Source: Eubacterium sp.
GTDB taxonomy: Bacteria > Bacillota > Clostridia > Lachnospirales > Lachnospiraceae
Assembly (NCBI GenBank): GCA_017539165.1
Contig: JAFYHN010000079.1
Span: forward strand, 124,001-188,000
DNA length: 64,000 nt
Direction: 5' to 3'
Shown one piece after another: positions 17,901 through 26,217 of this stretch (position 1 is the first letter of the stretch; the number at the start of each line of letters is the position of its first letter). The position numbers and the translations under genes were made by a program. The notes beneath the pieces were generated by a model, which did no database searches, was not told where the DNA came from, and saw only the letters and a program-made list of their open reading frames with translations.

Positions 17901-19618
17901 AGCATGGCATCTTTGCAGAACTCAAAAAATCTAGGCATTACCTTGTCGATAGTATCTGCATCTTTTACCATACTGTCATTGATTGAGGTGAGTTTTTCGA
18001 TACTGTACGGAATCGGAACCTCAGGGTTTACGAACTCAGAAAAACGCCCAATTACATTTCCTGCTCTATCCAGACGAACCGCCCCTATCTCTATGATCTT
18101 ACAGAACTTAAATGAAAGACCTGTCGTCTCTATATCGAATACAACATATTCCGAATCTAGGCTCTGGCCATGACTGTTCATGATGAGAGTCTTAATATCG
18201 TCGACGAAGTAACCTTCAACACCGTATAGTATCTTAAAATCTTCCGGTGCATTCTTCACCTTATCAAGCGCATGCCAGGCAGTCGGGAAGTTCTGTACTA
18301 CACCGTGATCAGTTATAGCTATGGCATGATGCCCCCAATCCACAGCTCTCTGAATAGCCTTTTCAACATTAGTCACCGCATCCATCTCACTCATCTGAGT
18401 ATGAAGATGCAGTTCGATACGCTTATCACCTTCAACTGTGTCTTCACGTTTCTTTCTGAAGTCATTTGACTTCTTGATACCATTAACCGAACTCAGAACT
18501 ATATCCTTCGCAAACTGGTCATATCTCGGAATCGCCTTCATCAGGATAAATGAACCTTCAGGCATATCCTCCATAAGAGGTTCAACATCATCCTCATTTA
18601 CAAAGAATTTGAAACTTATCGTATCCGTGAAGTCAGTGATATTTCCGACTATAAGATGATAAACTTTATCAGTTCCACGCTTCTTTATCTCACGAGACTC
18701 AAGTCCAAATATCTGACCTCTGACTACAACTTCCGAAGGAGACTCTTCAACTAGAGTTGCGATCTCGACTATATCACCCTCAACATTACGGCCATAAAAG
18801 CAGTCGTTATCGTTGAAGTTCTTCTTCCTCATCTTCTCCATATTTGCTTTGTAGTCTTTCTTCTTCTGAGCTTCTTCCTTAGCTTTATCAGCCGTGGACT
18901 TAAGGTCATATGAAAGCTCGACCTCATTTGCATCCACATCATATGCCTCTTCAAGCTTATCTTCGAGTTCTCTCTTCTTAAGAAGGAAATCATTCTCCTG
19001 AGAAGGATCACCATCGCCACCTTCGCCGTTTATTATCCCTTCAGCTTCCAATATCGCCTCTGTCTTTTCTGCTTCCTCAGCTTCCTTCTTGGCTTCGTAC
19101 TCAGACATGTCTTTAGTGATCAGCTTTACGACTACATTTACGTTCATTCCAAACCTTGAAAGAAATGTATCTCTGAAATACTTCTCAATCTCTCTCTTCT
19201 TTTCCTTTGCCATGGTGCCTTCCTGCACCTCAATGATAAGCGAATCACTCTCACTCTTTACCTTTGCATCCTTTACGAGTTTGTAGTCCACATAGCTGAT
19301 ATCCCTAAGCTCATCAAGGAAACTATCACGATAAATCCCGGCCAGTTTCTTTACATCATACTGACCCGAGAGCAGAAATCTCTCCTTGATATAAACCTTA
19401 GCCTTAGTGTACTTTCCAAACACAAAAAGGCGGACCGCATCTTCCGCCTGTTTTATCATCTCACGTGATATGAGATGAGTGGATGAGATATCGATAAAAA
19501 GCTTCTCCGGATTTTTTACAAATGTAATCGCAGTAACTTCCACCTCATCCATGTACATATCAAGTTTTTCCTCGAGAACTATCCCTCGAAATACTTCCTT
19601 AAAACTCTTTTCTTCCAT
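14960..19618 (-). CDS. polC: DNA polymerase III alpha subunit, PolC type
   Basis: This is the replicative polymerase of low-G+C Gram-positives, 1552 aa. The N-terminal region (about 1-260) includes a long charged stretch (175-260). An OB-fold follows (about 283-385). The PHP domain begins HLHTQMSEMD at 404-413 and is split by a DEDD proofreading exonuclease starting FDIETTG (494-500, with later AHNATFD and HRACDDAEVTAEI). The catalytic palm contains EPDIDLNFSGEYQ, and the fingers contain the ICPSCYYTEF...CPNCGKPL zinc motif. The ATG at 19618 gives MEEKSFKEVF. It follows ispG by 49 nt, matching the rseP-ispG-polC order of Firmicutes. Confidence 0.97.
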   Translation of the reverse strand: MEEKSFKEVFRGIVLEEKLDMYMDEVEVTAITFVKNPEKLFIDISSTHLISREMIKQAEDAVRLFVFGKYTKAKVYIKERFLLSGQYDVKKLAGIYRDSFLDELRDISYVDYKLVKDAKVKSESDSLIIEVQEGTMAKEKKREIEKYFRDTFLSRFGMNVNVVVKLITKDMSEYEAKKEAEEAEKTEAILEAEGIINGEGGDGDPSQENDFLLKKRELEDKLEEAYDVDANEVELSYDLKSTADKAKEEAQKKKDYKANMEKMRKKNFNDNDCFYGRNVEGDIVEIATLVEESPSEVVVRGQIFGLESREIKKRGTDKVYHLIVGNITDFTDTISFKFFVNEDDVEPLMEDMPEGSFILMKAIPRYDQFAKDIVLSSVNGIKKSNDFRKKREDTVEGDKRIELHLHTQMSEMDAVTNVEKAIQRAVDWGHHAIAITDHGVVQNFPTAWHALDKVKNAPEDFKILYGVEGYFVDDIKTLIMNSHGQSLDSEYVVFDIETTGLSFKFCKIIEIGAVRLDRAGNVIGRFSEFVNPEVPIPYSIEKLTSINDSMVKDADTIDKVMPRFFEFCKDAMLVAHNATFDTTFIRVNAKRLGMTYDFTALDTMTLAYIFLPELGRYNLDRLTNYFKLTNAHHHRACDDAEVTAEIFVRLLKMINESGAKTVDDLNKLGSASPDAIKKAKSYHGIIFFKNETGRTNLYRLVSEAHIKYFNNRPRIPMSLIEKYREGLIVGSACSSGQLYSAILDGAEDEEIERIVRFFDYLEIQPIGNNKYLLENEKQDRVKTWDDLRDINREIVALGEKYDKPVVATGDVHFLEPEDAIYRTIILEGSRPKSSGKKLKEEEEERARLLEENGDKIINSIQEEMEKQPPLYFKTTDEMLEEFSYLGEEKAYEVVVKNTNLVASWMDKMAPVRPDKAPPVIENSDQILRDICNDKMHEIYGPNPPQLVIDRLNKELDSIIGNGYSVMYIIAQKLVWKSNDDGYLVGSRGSVGSSFAATMAGITEVNPLPPHYICPSCYYTEFDSERVRKYSGMSGCDMPDAVCPNCGKPLKKEGHDIPFETFLGFKGDKEPDIDLNFSGEYQPRAHAYIGEIFGEDYSFRAGTVGTVAEKTAIGYVMKYCEARGLTKRFAEIERLAKGCTDVKRTTGQHPGGIIVMPDTEEIYSFTPVQKPANDMTVDTVTTHFDYHSIDHNLLKFDILGHDDPTMIRRLEDLTGLKATDIPLDDKGVMSLFKSTDILGIKPEDMNGVPLGSLGIPEFGTEFAMQMLIDADPQSFSDLVRIAGLAHGTDVWLGNAQVLIQEGKCKLSSAICCRDDIMVYLIYQGLESGDAFNIMEKVRKGLVAKGKYDKWPEMRAKMEEKGVPDWYIWSCEKIKYMFPKAHAVAYVMMSWRVAYFKIYYPLAYYTAYYSIRADAFDYEVMCQGEEHLDAVMEQYMKMDKNKMSAKEQLLYRDMKLVKEMYARGFEFLPIDIYKAKANRFQIIDGKIMPSFASIEGMGDKAAEQLEAAAQQGLFLSQQELRNRSKVSGTVIDKMAELGILGDMPKESQLTFDFL

Positions 19619-19667
19619 ATATGAAACTCTATCTAATTAACTTCAAATATCAATTGGCCTTCGCAGA

Positions 19668-20726
19668 CTATATCCACGCATCCAATTCCTTTTTTAATTC
19701 ATTAAGGAGTTCTTCCTGTGGAACTTTACGAAGAATCTCGCCCCTCTTGAATACGAGGCCGACTCCGTCGCCTCCTGCTATACCGAGATCTGCCTCTCTA
19801 GCCTCACCAGGGCCATTAACTGCACATCCCATAACTGCCACTTTGATATTCAGATGACTGTAGTTTGCAATCAGCTTTTCTGTCTGATTAGCAAGCCCTA
19901 TCAAATCTATATGCGTACGTCCGCATGTCGGGCAGGATACTAGTGTTATTCCATCATTTCTGAGACCAAGAGTTTTAAGAACAAGCTTCGCTGTCTTAAC
20001 CTCTTCCACAGGGTCACCTGTAAGTGAAACTCTGATAGTATCACCGATTCCCTGATTAAGTATGATTCCAAGTCCTACAGAAGACTTGATATTTCCACTC
20101 CAAAGAGTTCCTGATTCTGTTATTCCCACATGAAGAGGATAGTTTGTTCTCTCAGCTATAAGCTGATGAGTCTTTACACTCATAAGAACATCAGAAGACT
20201 TGATACTGATAACTATGTTATCGTAATCCTGTTCTTCGATCATTCTTACTTTATCAAGAGCACTTTCAACTATTCCCTCTGCAGTTACTCCGCTATATTT
20301 ATCTATAAACTGCTGCTCCAAAGATCCACTATTAACACCAACCCTGATCGGAATCCCTCTCTTCTTCGCAACGTCAACTACAGCCTTCAGATTCTCAGCC
20401 GAACCGATATTTCCCGGATTGATTCTTATCTTATCAGCGCCATGCTCCATAGCCATGATTGCCAGCTTATACTGAAAATGAATATCAGCCACAAGAGGAA
20501 CATGCGTCCTCTCCTTCAGCTTATCAAATGCAGCAGCCGCAGCTTCCGTATTTGCAGTACACCTTACAATATCACAGCCAGCATCCTCAAGACGCAGAAT
20601 CTGCTCAACAGTAGCCTCTATATCAGAAGTCTCAGTATTCGTCATCGACTGGATAGCTATACGATTCCCACCACCAATCTCAACATTTCCAATCTTAATT
20701 TTCTTTGTATTCTCTCTATACAACAT
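19668..20726 (-). CDS. ispG: 4-hydroxy-3-methylbut-2-enyl-diphosphate synthase IspG (GcpE)
   Basis: This is the [4Fe-4S] enzyme of the MEP isoprenoid pathway that converts methylerythritol cyclodiphosphate to HMBPP, about 352 aa. It starts with the typical NTKKIKIGNVEIGGGNRIAIQSMTNT region and has barrel motif MEHGADKIRINPGNIG. The cluster ligands lie in VSCPTCGRTHID and VAVMGCAVNGPGEAREAD. I chose the ATG at 20726 because GAGG lies 9 nt before it; an ATG at 20741 would add five residues without a good site. dxr and ispG are both in this operon with rseP between them. Confidence 0.95.
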   Translation of the reverse strand: MLYRENTKKIKIGNVEIGGGNRIAIQSMTNTETSDIEATVEQILRLEDAGCDIVRCTANTEAAAAAFDKLKERTHVPLVADIHFQYKLAIMAMEHGADKIRINPGNIGSAENLKAVVDVAKKRGIPIRVGVNSGSLEQQFIDKYSGVTAEGIVESALDKVRMIEEQDYDNIVISIKSSDVLMSVKTHQLIAERTNYPLHVGITESGTLWSGNIKSSVGLGIILNQGIGDTIRVSLTGDPVEEVKTAKLVLKTLGLRNDGITLVSCPTCGRTHIDLIGLANQTEKLIANYSHLNIKVAVMGCAVNGPGEAREADLGIAGGDGVGLVFKRGEILRKVPQEELLNELKKELDAWI

Positions 20727-20769
20727 TCTTACAATCCTCATTTAATATAGATTACTCCACAAAAGCTTA

Positions 20770-20796
20770 CTCGCTAAGACAAAATATGTCTGCGAG
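20770..20796 (-). repeat. Small hairpin in the ispG leader, possible element remnant
   Basis: CTCGC/GCGAG and AGAC/GTCT pair around a 7-nt loop with a 2-nt bulge. The plus-strand text ATGTCTGCGAGACC at its right side resembles the arm-core junction of elements C and D (GTCTGCAAGACC in D). It could be the eroded end of another copy of the intergenic element next to element A. This reading is weak. Confidence 0.3.
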
Positions 20797-20828
20797 ACCC
20801 TCTCTTCTCCCCACTCTACTAAAGCGAC

Positions 20829-20988
20829 GTGTGAAAGTATGTGTGTTCGACCATAAGGGTCGCGGCGCTTAACGATTCACGAGCACCTTTGTGCGAAGTG
20901 AGAGTTTAGCGAGCCAAGCTATGCGAGGCGGCCGTTCGGGAGATCCCGCCATGAGCGAGAGCGATGTCGAACACACATACTCTCACAC
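20829..20988 (+). repeat. Intergenic palindromic element, copy A
   Basis: Two 23-nt arms (20829-20851 and 20966-20988) are inverted complements with one mismatch and enclose a 114-nt core. The core opens CATAAGGGTCGCGGCGC, contains GCTTAAC pairing with GTTTAGC, an inner GCAC/GTGC hairpin, and the GC-rich stem around CCGTTCGGGAGATCCCGCC. The core is nearly identical to copies B and D and recognisable in copy C. It lies 10 nt past the rseP stop and 103 nt before ispG. It is oriented opposite to the genes. No ORF is encoded. I cannot match it to a named family. Confidence 0.85.
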
Positions 20989-20998
20989 TAGCGTCCCT

Positions 20999-22069
20999 CT
21001 ATCCGTGCAGTACATTCCCCAGATCATTAAAGAACACAAATATCATCAGCAGCATCAACAGTGCCACTCCAATTCCAGTCACTACCATCTCTTTCTCCGG
21101 AGGAACTGGTTTTCCTGATATCGCCTCGATCAACAGGAACATTATCTTTCCGCCATCCAGCGCAGGTATCGGAAGCAGATTCATAACTCCAAGATTTGCA
21201 CTGAGCAGAACCGCAAAGTTTATAACATTAAGGAGTACAACCAGAAACTGTGCCCAGGCTGTTTTCTCCTCGGTGTTTTCTTTTGCTTCTTCGATTATAT
21301 CGTTCATTGTATTACCGATACCAACAGGACCCATCAGAGAATCCTTTGAAGCCTTCCCGGTAAATAGCATTTTAACAGATGATAGAGTTGCTTTTATCTG
21401 AAGCCTTACTTCAAGTGCAGAATACATCACTTCTTCTCCGATTCCATTAGCTTCTCTACCGATACTGTAAAATCCAAAATAATAATTCCCAGATTCGGGA
21501 TCCTTCTTCCTAGTGAGCGATGTCACTTTCTCCTGTCCATCTCTGCGATATGTTATCTCAACAGGAGTCTCAGGATCATGAACCATCGAATAAAGTGTTA
21601 TCTCTCGATAGTTGTATATCTTATTTCCGTCCAGCGCCACTATCACATCACCAGCCTTAAATCCAGCTTCGCTTGCAGCACTGTTTTCCATAACTTCACT
21701 TAATACCGGAGGATCGATCGTATAAAAATGACTGATGACCACCGCAAAAAGAAATGCCAGAATGAAGTTGAAAACAGGTCCGGCAAGTGATACAGAAAGT
21801 CGTGCCAGAACAGACTTCTTATTATATGCATTCTTGTTATCGGACTCCTCATTCATTCCTTCCATAAGGCAGTATCCACCGATAGGAAGTGCCCTTACAG
21901 AATAGTCCGTCTCTCCTCTCGTCCACGTAGCAATGGAAGGACCCATTCCTATGGAGAATTCATTTACTTTTATTCTATTCATTTTTGCGAATAAGAAATG
22001 TCCGAATTCGTGGACAAATACTATAACTCCGAAAGTTATTATAATCGCAATCAGATTACCTATATCCAT
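20999..22069 (-). CDS. rseP: Site-2 zinc metalloprotease RseP (M50)
   Basis: This intramembrane protease cleaves membrane-bound anti-sigma factors and signal-peptide remnants; it has 356 aa. The zinc motif HEFGH lies in the first membrane helix (residues 20-24). A PDZ domain spans about 120-190 (ENSAASEAGFKAGDVIVALDGNKI). The third zinc ligand is in NLLPIPALDGGKIMFLLIE. The last helix is near the C-terminus. It lies between dxr and ispG, as in many Firmicutes. Element A starts 10 nt after its stop and may separate its message from ispG. Confidence 0.95.
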   Translation of the reverse strand: MDIGNLIAIIITFGVIVFVHEFGHFLFAKMNRIKVNEFSIGMGPSIATWTRGETDYSVRALPIGGYCLMEGMNEESDNKNAYNKKSVLARLSVSLAGPVFNFILAFLFAVVISHFYTIDPPVLSEVMENSAASEAGFKAGDVIVALDGNKIYNYREITLYSMVHDPETPVEITYRRDGQEKVTSLTRKKDPESGNYYFGFYSIGREANGIGEEVMYSALEVRLQIKATLSSVKMLFTGKASKDSLMGPVGIGNTMNDIIEEAKENTEEKTAWAQFLVVLLNVINFAVLLSANLGVMNLLPIPALDGGKIMFLLIEAISGKPVPPEKEMVVTGIGVALLMLLMIFVFFNDLGNVLHG

Positions 22070-22116
22070 AATTCACCTGTTAATTATCAACCTACAGCCA
22101 GAGTCCATCCGCTGGC

Positions 22117-23298
22117 CTAGCATCCATACTTTGATGTCAAAAGCTCATCAGTCCAGTCTCTTGCACCGAGAACCTCTTCCAGAGTTGCATTTTCTCTAAA
22201 AAGATTCTGCCTCTTATGCTCTTCCATAGCATATTCTATCATGTCATATATTTCCAGAAATCTTATCTTTCCTGAAAGAAATGCCGCTACAGCATGTTCG
22301 TTAGCTTCATTCATTACAGTCGGCATAGTTCCGCCCTGTCTGCTGGCTTTCTTCGCAAGAGGGATTCCTTGAAATGTATCAAAATCCGGTTTCTGAATCT
22401 CTATTCCCGTTATCTTTGTAAAATCCAGTCTTTCACCTGCAAGATATCTTCTCTCAGGATAGTAAAATGCATACTGGATTGGAAGCTTCATATCAGGAGT
22501 TCCAAGCTGAGCTATAACCGCTCCATCCATATATTCAACTGCAGAATGAATGATACTCTGCGGCTGGATCAAAACTTCTATATCATCCAGGTCGGTATCA
22601 AATAGCCAATGTGCCTCGATAACCTCGAGTCCTTTATTTACCATGCTGGCACTGTCTATTGTAATCTTCGGACCCATAGACCAGTTAGGATGAGCAAGTG
22701 CCTGTTCGACTGTAACATTGATAAGTTCGTCTCTTGTTCTTCCTCTGAAAGGTCCGCCTGATGCTGTAAGAAGGATTCTGGAGATAGGATTATCTACCTC
22801 ACCCTGAAGTCCTCTTCTGTTGCCCTGAAGACTCTGGAATATCGCACTGTGTTCGCTGTCAACAGGAAGTATCTTTACTCCTTTTTCAGCTGCTGCCTTC
22901 ATAACAAGATGACCTGCAGTTACAAGAGTTTCTTTATTGGCAAGTGCTATATCCTTACCGGCTTCAATCGCAGCAAGCGTAGGTTCTACACCTATCATTC
23001 CGACTATTGCAGTGAGAACCATATCAGCAGGCTCGACCGTAGCTACAGCCTTTAGTCCTTCCATCCCAGACATGATCTTAACATCCATATCCGCAAGTCG
23101 TACTCTTAGATCCTTTGCATCATCTTCTGTGCCTACAGAAATAAGGGATGGCCTAAATTCCCTCACCTGCTCTTCTAAGAGCTTAACATTTCTGCCGCAG
23201 GAAAGTGCCACCACCTTAAGATCCTTATTCGTTCTAACTATATCGAGGGCCTGGGTTCCGATAGAACCCGTGGACCCTATAATAGAAATATTCTTCAT
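22117..23298 (-). CDS. dxr: 1-deoxy-D-xylulose 5-phosphate reductoisomerase
   Basis: This NADPH-dependent enzyme makes methylerythritol 4-phosphate, the committed step of the MEP pathway. It has 393 aa. The nucleotide site is IIGSTGSIGTQALDI near residue 6. The substrate and metal region reads PVDSEHSAIFQSL, and further conserved blocks are LTASGGPFRGR and HPNWSMGPKITIDSASMVNKGLEVIEA (given here only as a landmark near residues 200-225). It is followed by rseP after 47 nt and preceded by cdsA after 11 nt. Confidence 0.96.
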   Translation of the reverse strand: MKNISIIGSTGSIGTQALDIVRTNKDLKVVALSCGRNVKLLEEQVREFRPSLISVGTEDDAKDLRVRLADMDVKIMSGMEGLKAVATVEPADMVLTAIVGMIGVEPTLAAIEAGKDIALANKETLVTAGHLVMKAAAEKGVKILPVDSEHSAIFQSLQGNRRGLQGEVDNPISRILLTASGGPFRGRTRDELINVTVEQALAHPNWSMGPKITIDSASMVNKGLEVIEAHWLFDTDLDDIEVLIQPQSIIHSAVEYMDGAVIAQLGTPDMKLPIQYAFYYPERRYLAGERLDFTKITGIEIQKPDFDTFQGIPLAKKASRQGGTMPTVMNEANEHAVAAFLSGKIRFLEIYDMIEYAMEEHKRQNLFRENATLEEVLGARDWTDELLTSKYGC

Positions 23299-23309
23299 AT
23301 CATTTGCCT

Positions 23310-24134
23310 TTAGATCATAAATTCAATCAGATAATATATTATCGGAGCAGTAAATATCATACTGTCAAATCTATCCAGTACACCACCGTGTCCAGGGATA
23401 AGTTTTCCGTAATCTTTTACATCATTATTTCTCTTTATAGCTGAAGCAGCAAGATCCCCGATAACCGCTGGGATTGATCCCAATGAACAGATTATAAAAA
23501 GATATAAAGGAAGATTAGTAACATCCCCCATACGGTTCTTTATAAACAAACCATAAAGTATACCAAGGATACCCGCACCAACTATACCACCTATAAGTCC
23601 CTCTATGCTCTTCTTAGGACTAAGAACAGGCGACATCTTATGCTTTCCAAAAAGCATTCCGGTACAATATGCCATAGTGTCATTTCCCCAGGAACAAATG
23701 AATACAAGAACTACAAATAATCCTCCTTTATTCATTTCCCTTATTCTGTAAATGTATGACAGCATAACACTCACATAGAAGAATGACATAAACGTTGCCA
23801 TTATCTCTTTATCATGATACTCCGGAAATCTGATCACATATATCGCAAGGATTACCAGAAGATAGGAGATCATCGTTGGCATAGCCATTCTAGAAACCTG
23901 TATTCCCATCATTTTATGCTTACTAAGCATAAGAATTACATAATATAAAACCGTCCAGATATATGCAAATACAGCCGGAGATCTTTTTTCAATCTTATAA
24001 ACCCTGCATAATTCAAAAACCCCGACAACAGAAAGCAGCATCATCGCCGCCCCTGTTACCGGTCCACCTAACCAAAGCAGCACTACCGCGAGTGCCACTA
24101 TTACTATTCCGCTAATTAGTCTGGTTTTAAACAT
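23310..24134 (-). CDS. cdsA: Phosphatidate cytidylyltransferase CdsA
   Basis: This membrane enzyme makes CDP-diacylglycerol for phospholipid synthesis. It has 274 aa and about seven or eight membrane segments. The C-terminal signature SAIKRNNDVKDYGKLIPGHG followed by GVLDRFDS matches the CDS family pattern (S-x-x-K-R-x4-K-D-x5-PGHGGxxDRxD). Two nucleotides separate it from uppS, so the pair is likely translationally coupled. Confidence 0.95.
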   Translation of the reverse strand: MFKTRLISGIVIVALAVVLLWLGGPVTGAAMMLLSVVGVFELCRVYKIEKRSPAVFAYIWTVLYYVILMLSKHKMMGIQVSRMAMPTMISYLLVILAIYVIRFPEYHDKEIMATFMSFFYVSVMLSYIYRIREMNKGGLFVVLVFICSWGNDTMAYCTGMLFGKHKMSPVLSPKKSIEGLIGGIVGAGILGILYGLFIKNRMGDVTNLPLYLFIICSLGSIPAVIGDLAASAIKRNNDVKDYGKLIPGHGGVLDRFDSMIFTAPIIYYLIEFMI

Positions 24135-24136
24135 TC

Positions 24137-24847
24137 CTATACTCCACCGAATCTTCTATCTCTGCCATTATAGTAGTCAATAGCCTTCTGAAGGTCTGCC
24201 TTTTTAAAGTCAGGCCACAAAGTATCGCAGAAATAAAACTCACTGTACGATATCTGCCATGGCAGGAAGTTGGATGTTCTTATCTCTCCGCTCGTTCTTA
24301 TAAGAAGATCGGGATCCGGCACACCTGCAGTGTCAAGCCTTGAAGAGATAAACTCCTCAGTAATATCCTCAAGACCAATCTTACCTTCTTTGTAATCTGC
24401 AGCAATCTCTGCAACGGCTCTTGTTATCTCATCACGTCCACCGTAGTTCAGAGCAACTATAAAATGAAGTCCCGTATTATTCTTAGTTGTTTCCTCCAGT
24501 TCCTCTATAGCAGCTACGATATCCTTATCAAGTCTGTCTCTTCTTCCGATAATGCTTACTCGCATATTGTTCTTCATAGACTTATCTATAGACTTTTTGA
24601 GAAACTCGCGGAGAATAGTCATAAGTCCGGTCACTTCCTCCACAGATCTCTTCCAGTTTTCGGTTGAAAATGCATATACCGTAAGATACTTTATTCCAAG
24701 ATCCCATGCATCCTCTATAATCTGTTCCAGATTATCTGCACCTACCTTGTGTCCATAGTTTCTTGGCATATGTCTTTTTTTAGCCCATCGACCGTTACCA
24801 TCCAGAATGATGGCAACGTGCTGAGGGATTTTGTATTCTTCACTCAT
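24137..24847 (-). CDS. uppS: Isoprenyl transferase (undecaprenyl diphosphate synthase)
   Basis: This cis-prenyltransferase makes the lipid carrier for peptidoglycan and teichoic acid synthesis. It has 236 aa. The first motif reads IILDGNGRWAKKRHMPRNYG, with the catalytic Asp and diphosphate-binding Arg residues. YAFSTENWKR and the late DLLIRTSGEIRTSNFLPWQ are also present. It lies 9 nt after frr and 2 nt before cdsA in the standard pyrH-frr-uppS-cdsA block. Confidence 0.96.
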   Translation of the reverse strand: MSEEYKIPQHVAIILDGNGRWAKKRHMPRNYGHKVGADNLEQIIEDAWDLGIKYLTVYAFSTENWKRSVEEVTGLMTILREFLKKSIDKSMKNNMRVSIIGRRDRLDKDIVAAIEELEETTKNNTGLHFIVALNYGGRDEITRAVAEIAADYKEGKIGLEDITEEFISSRLDTAGVPDPDLLIRTSGEIRTSNFLPWQISYSEFYFCDTLWPDFKKADLQKAIDYYNGRDRRFGGV

Positions 24848-24856
24848 TGATAACCT

Positions 24857-25399
24857 CTATACAGTTAAGATTTCATTCGTCTTTGCATCTACCATCTTCT
24901 CGATCTCACTGATGTATTTATCAGTTACTTTCTGGATGGTTTCTTCCTGATCTTTCTGCTCGTCTTCAGAAATCTCTCCTGCTTTGCTCTGCTTCTTTAC
25001 TGCTTCGTTAGCATCACGTCTTACGTTACGGATTGCAACCTTAGCATCTTCACCCTTCTTCTTGATGTCTTTAGCAAGTTCCTTACGTCTTTCCTCTGTA
25101 AGCTCAGGGAAGTTAAGGATTACATTCTTTCCATCATTGTTAGGTGTTATTCCGAGATCTGATGCAAGAATAGCTTTCTCAATCTCTTTAACCATTGAAG
25201 GCTCCCATGGAGAGATCATAAGTGTTCTTGCTTCAGGAACTGTGATATTTGCAACACCCTGCATACCTGTAGGTGTTCCATAATATTCTACAGTGATCTT
25301 ATCAAGAATATGAGGATTTGCACGTCCTGCTCTGATTGTTGAATACTCTGCATTGAGTGAATCAATAGTTTTCTTCATTTTCTCTTCATAATCTGCCAT
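24857..25399 (-). CDS. frr: Ribosome recycling factor
   Basis: Together with EF-G this factor splits post-termination ribosomes. From the ATG at 25399 it has 180 aa, close to the family norm of 185. The start is set by AGGAGG eight nt before it; an ATG at 25420 would precede that ribosome site. Typical blocks are [40 protein letters not shown] and the helical end with [10 protein letters not shown]. It lies between pyrH and uppS. Confidence 0.96.
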   Translation of the reverse strand: MADYEEKMKKTIDSLNAEYSTIRAGRANPHILDKITVEYYGTPTGMQGVANITVPEARTLMISPWEPSMVKEIEKAILASDLGITPNNDGKNVILNFPELTEERRKELAKDIKKKGEDAKVAIRNVRRDANEAVKKQSKAGEISEDEQKDQEETIQKVTDKYISEIEKMVDAKTNEILTV

Positions 25400-25469
25400 C
25401 TTTATATCCTCCTGATACATTTGTTGTTAATTATTCATTGTGATTATATTCTTAATAATTCTTTTTTAT

Positions 25470-26171
25470 TTACGCTTCTACAAGTGTTCCTATCTTCTCA
25501 CCTGAAACAGCCTTGATGATCGAATTCTCTTCGTTAAGTCCGAAAAGAACCATCGGCATATGATTCTCCATAGCCAGTACTGCAGATGCAAGATCTATAA
25601 CGCCAAGCTTCTGATCAACTATATCTGACATCTTCATAGTGTCGTACTTCTTGGCATTAGGATTGATCTTAGGATCACTGTCATAAACTCCATCTATTGC
25701 TTTTGCAGAAAGAATTGCATCACACTGTGTTTCTACTGCACGAAGTACTGCTGGCATATCTGTTGAGAAGAACGGATGTCCAGATCCTCCAGCGAAGAAT
25801 ACTACCTCTCCGGCTTCCATAGCTTCTATAGCCTTATCTCTTACGTAAAGCTCAGTTACATCACCTATTGCATATGGTGACATCAGACGGCACTTCATAC
25901 CTGCTCGTCTAAAAGCATCAGCTGCATAAATGCAATTCATAACGGTTGCAAGCATTCCGATCTGATCAGCCTTTACTCTGTCCATATCATTCGAGCTTCT
26001 TCCTCTCCAGAAGTTACCTCCACCGATAACGATTCCAACCTGGATTCCCTTATCGACAACCTTCTTAACTTCTCCGGCTACTCTTGTAACCTCTTCTTCA
26101 GAAAAGCCCTGATGCTTATCACCGGCAAGCGCCTCTCCGCTAAGCTTTAACAAGATTCTTTTGTACTCCAT
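25470..26171 (-). CDS. pyrH: Uridylate kinase
   Basis: This hexameric UMP kinase of the amino-acid-kinase fold makes UDP. It has 233 aa. The N-terminal phosphate-binding segment is RILLKLSGEALAG, and the second glycine-rich loop is IVIGGGNFWRGRSS. UMP-binding DQIGMLATVMNC and the ATP-site stretch GVYDSDPKINPNA are clear. It is preceded by a bactofilin gene instead of the usual rpsB-tsf pair. Confidence 0.96.
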   Translation of the reverse strand: MEYKRILLKLSGEALAGDKHQGFSEEEVTRVAGEVKKVVDKGIQVGIVIGGGNFWRGRSSNDMDRVKADQIGMLATVMNCIYAADAFRRAGMKCRLMSPYAIGDVTELYVRDKAIEAMEAGEVVFFAGGSGHPFFSTDMPAVLRAVETQCDAILSAKAIDGVYDSDPKINPNAKKYDTMKMSDIVDQKLGVIDLASAVLAMENHMPMVLFGLNEENSIIKAVSGEKIGTLVEA

Positions 26172-26217
26172 GTTTATCTCCTTTATAACTAGTTTGTAAA
26201 TATCAGATTAATCCCTG

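Noticed and set aside
16019..19286. Many plus-strand open frames inside polC and other genes
   Set aside because: They lack ribosome sites and recognisable domains and mirror the codon pattern of the minus-strand genes; they are shadows.
20742..20828. 28-codon open frame between element A and ispG
   Set aside because: It is short, has no start and lies in a region with a hairpin; open frames of this size are expected by chance.
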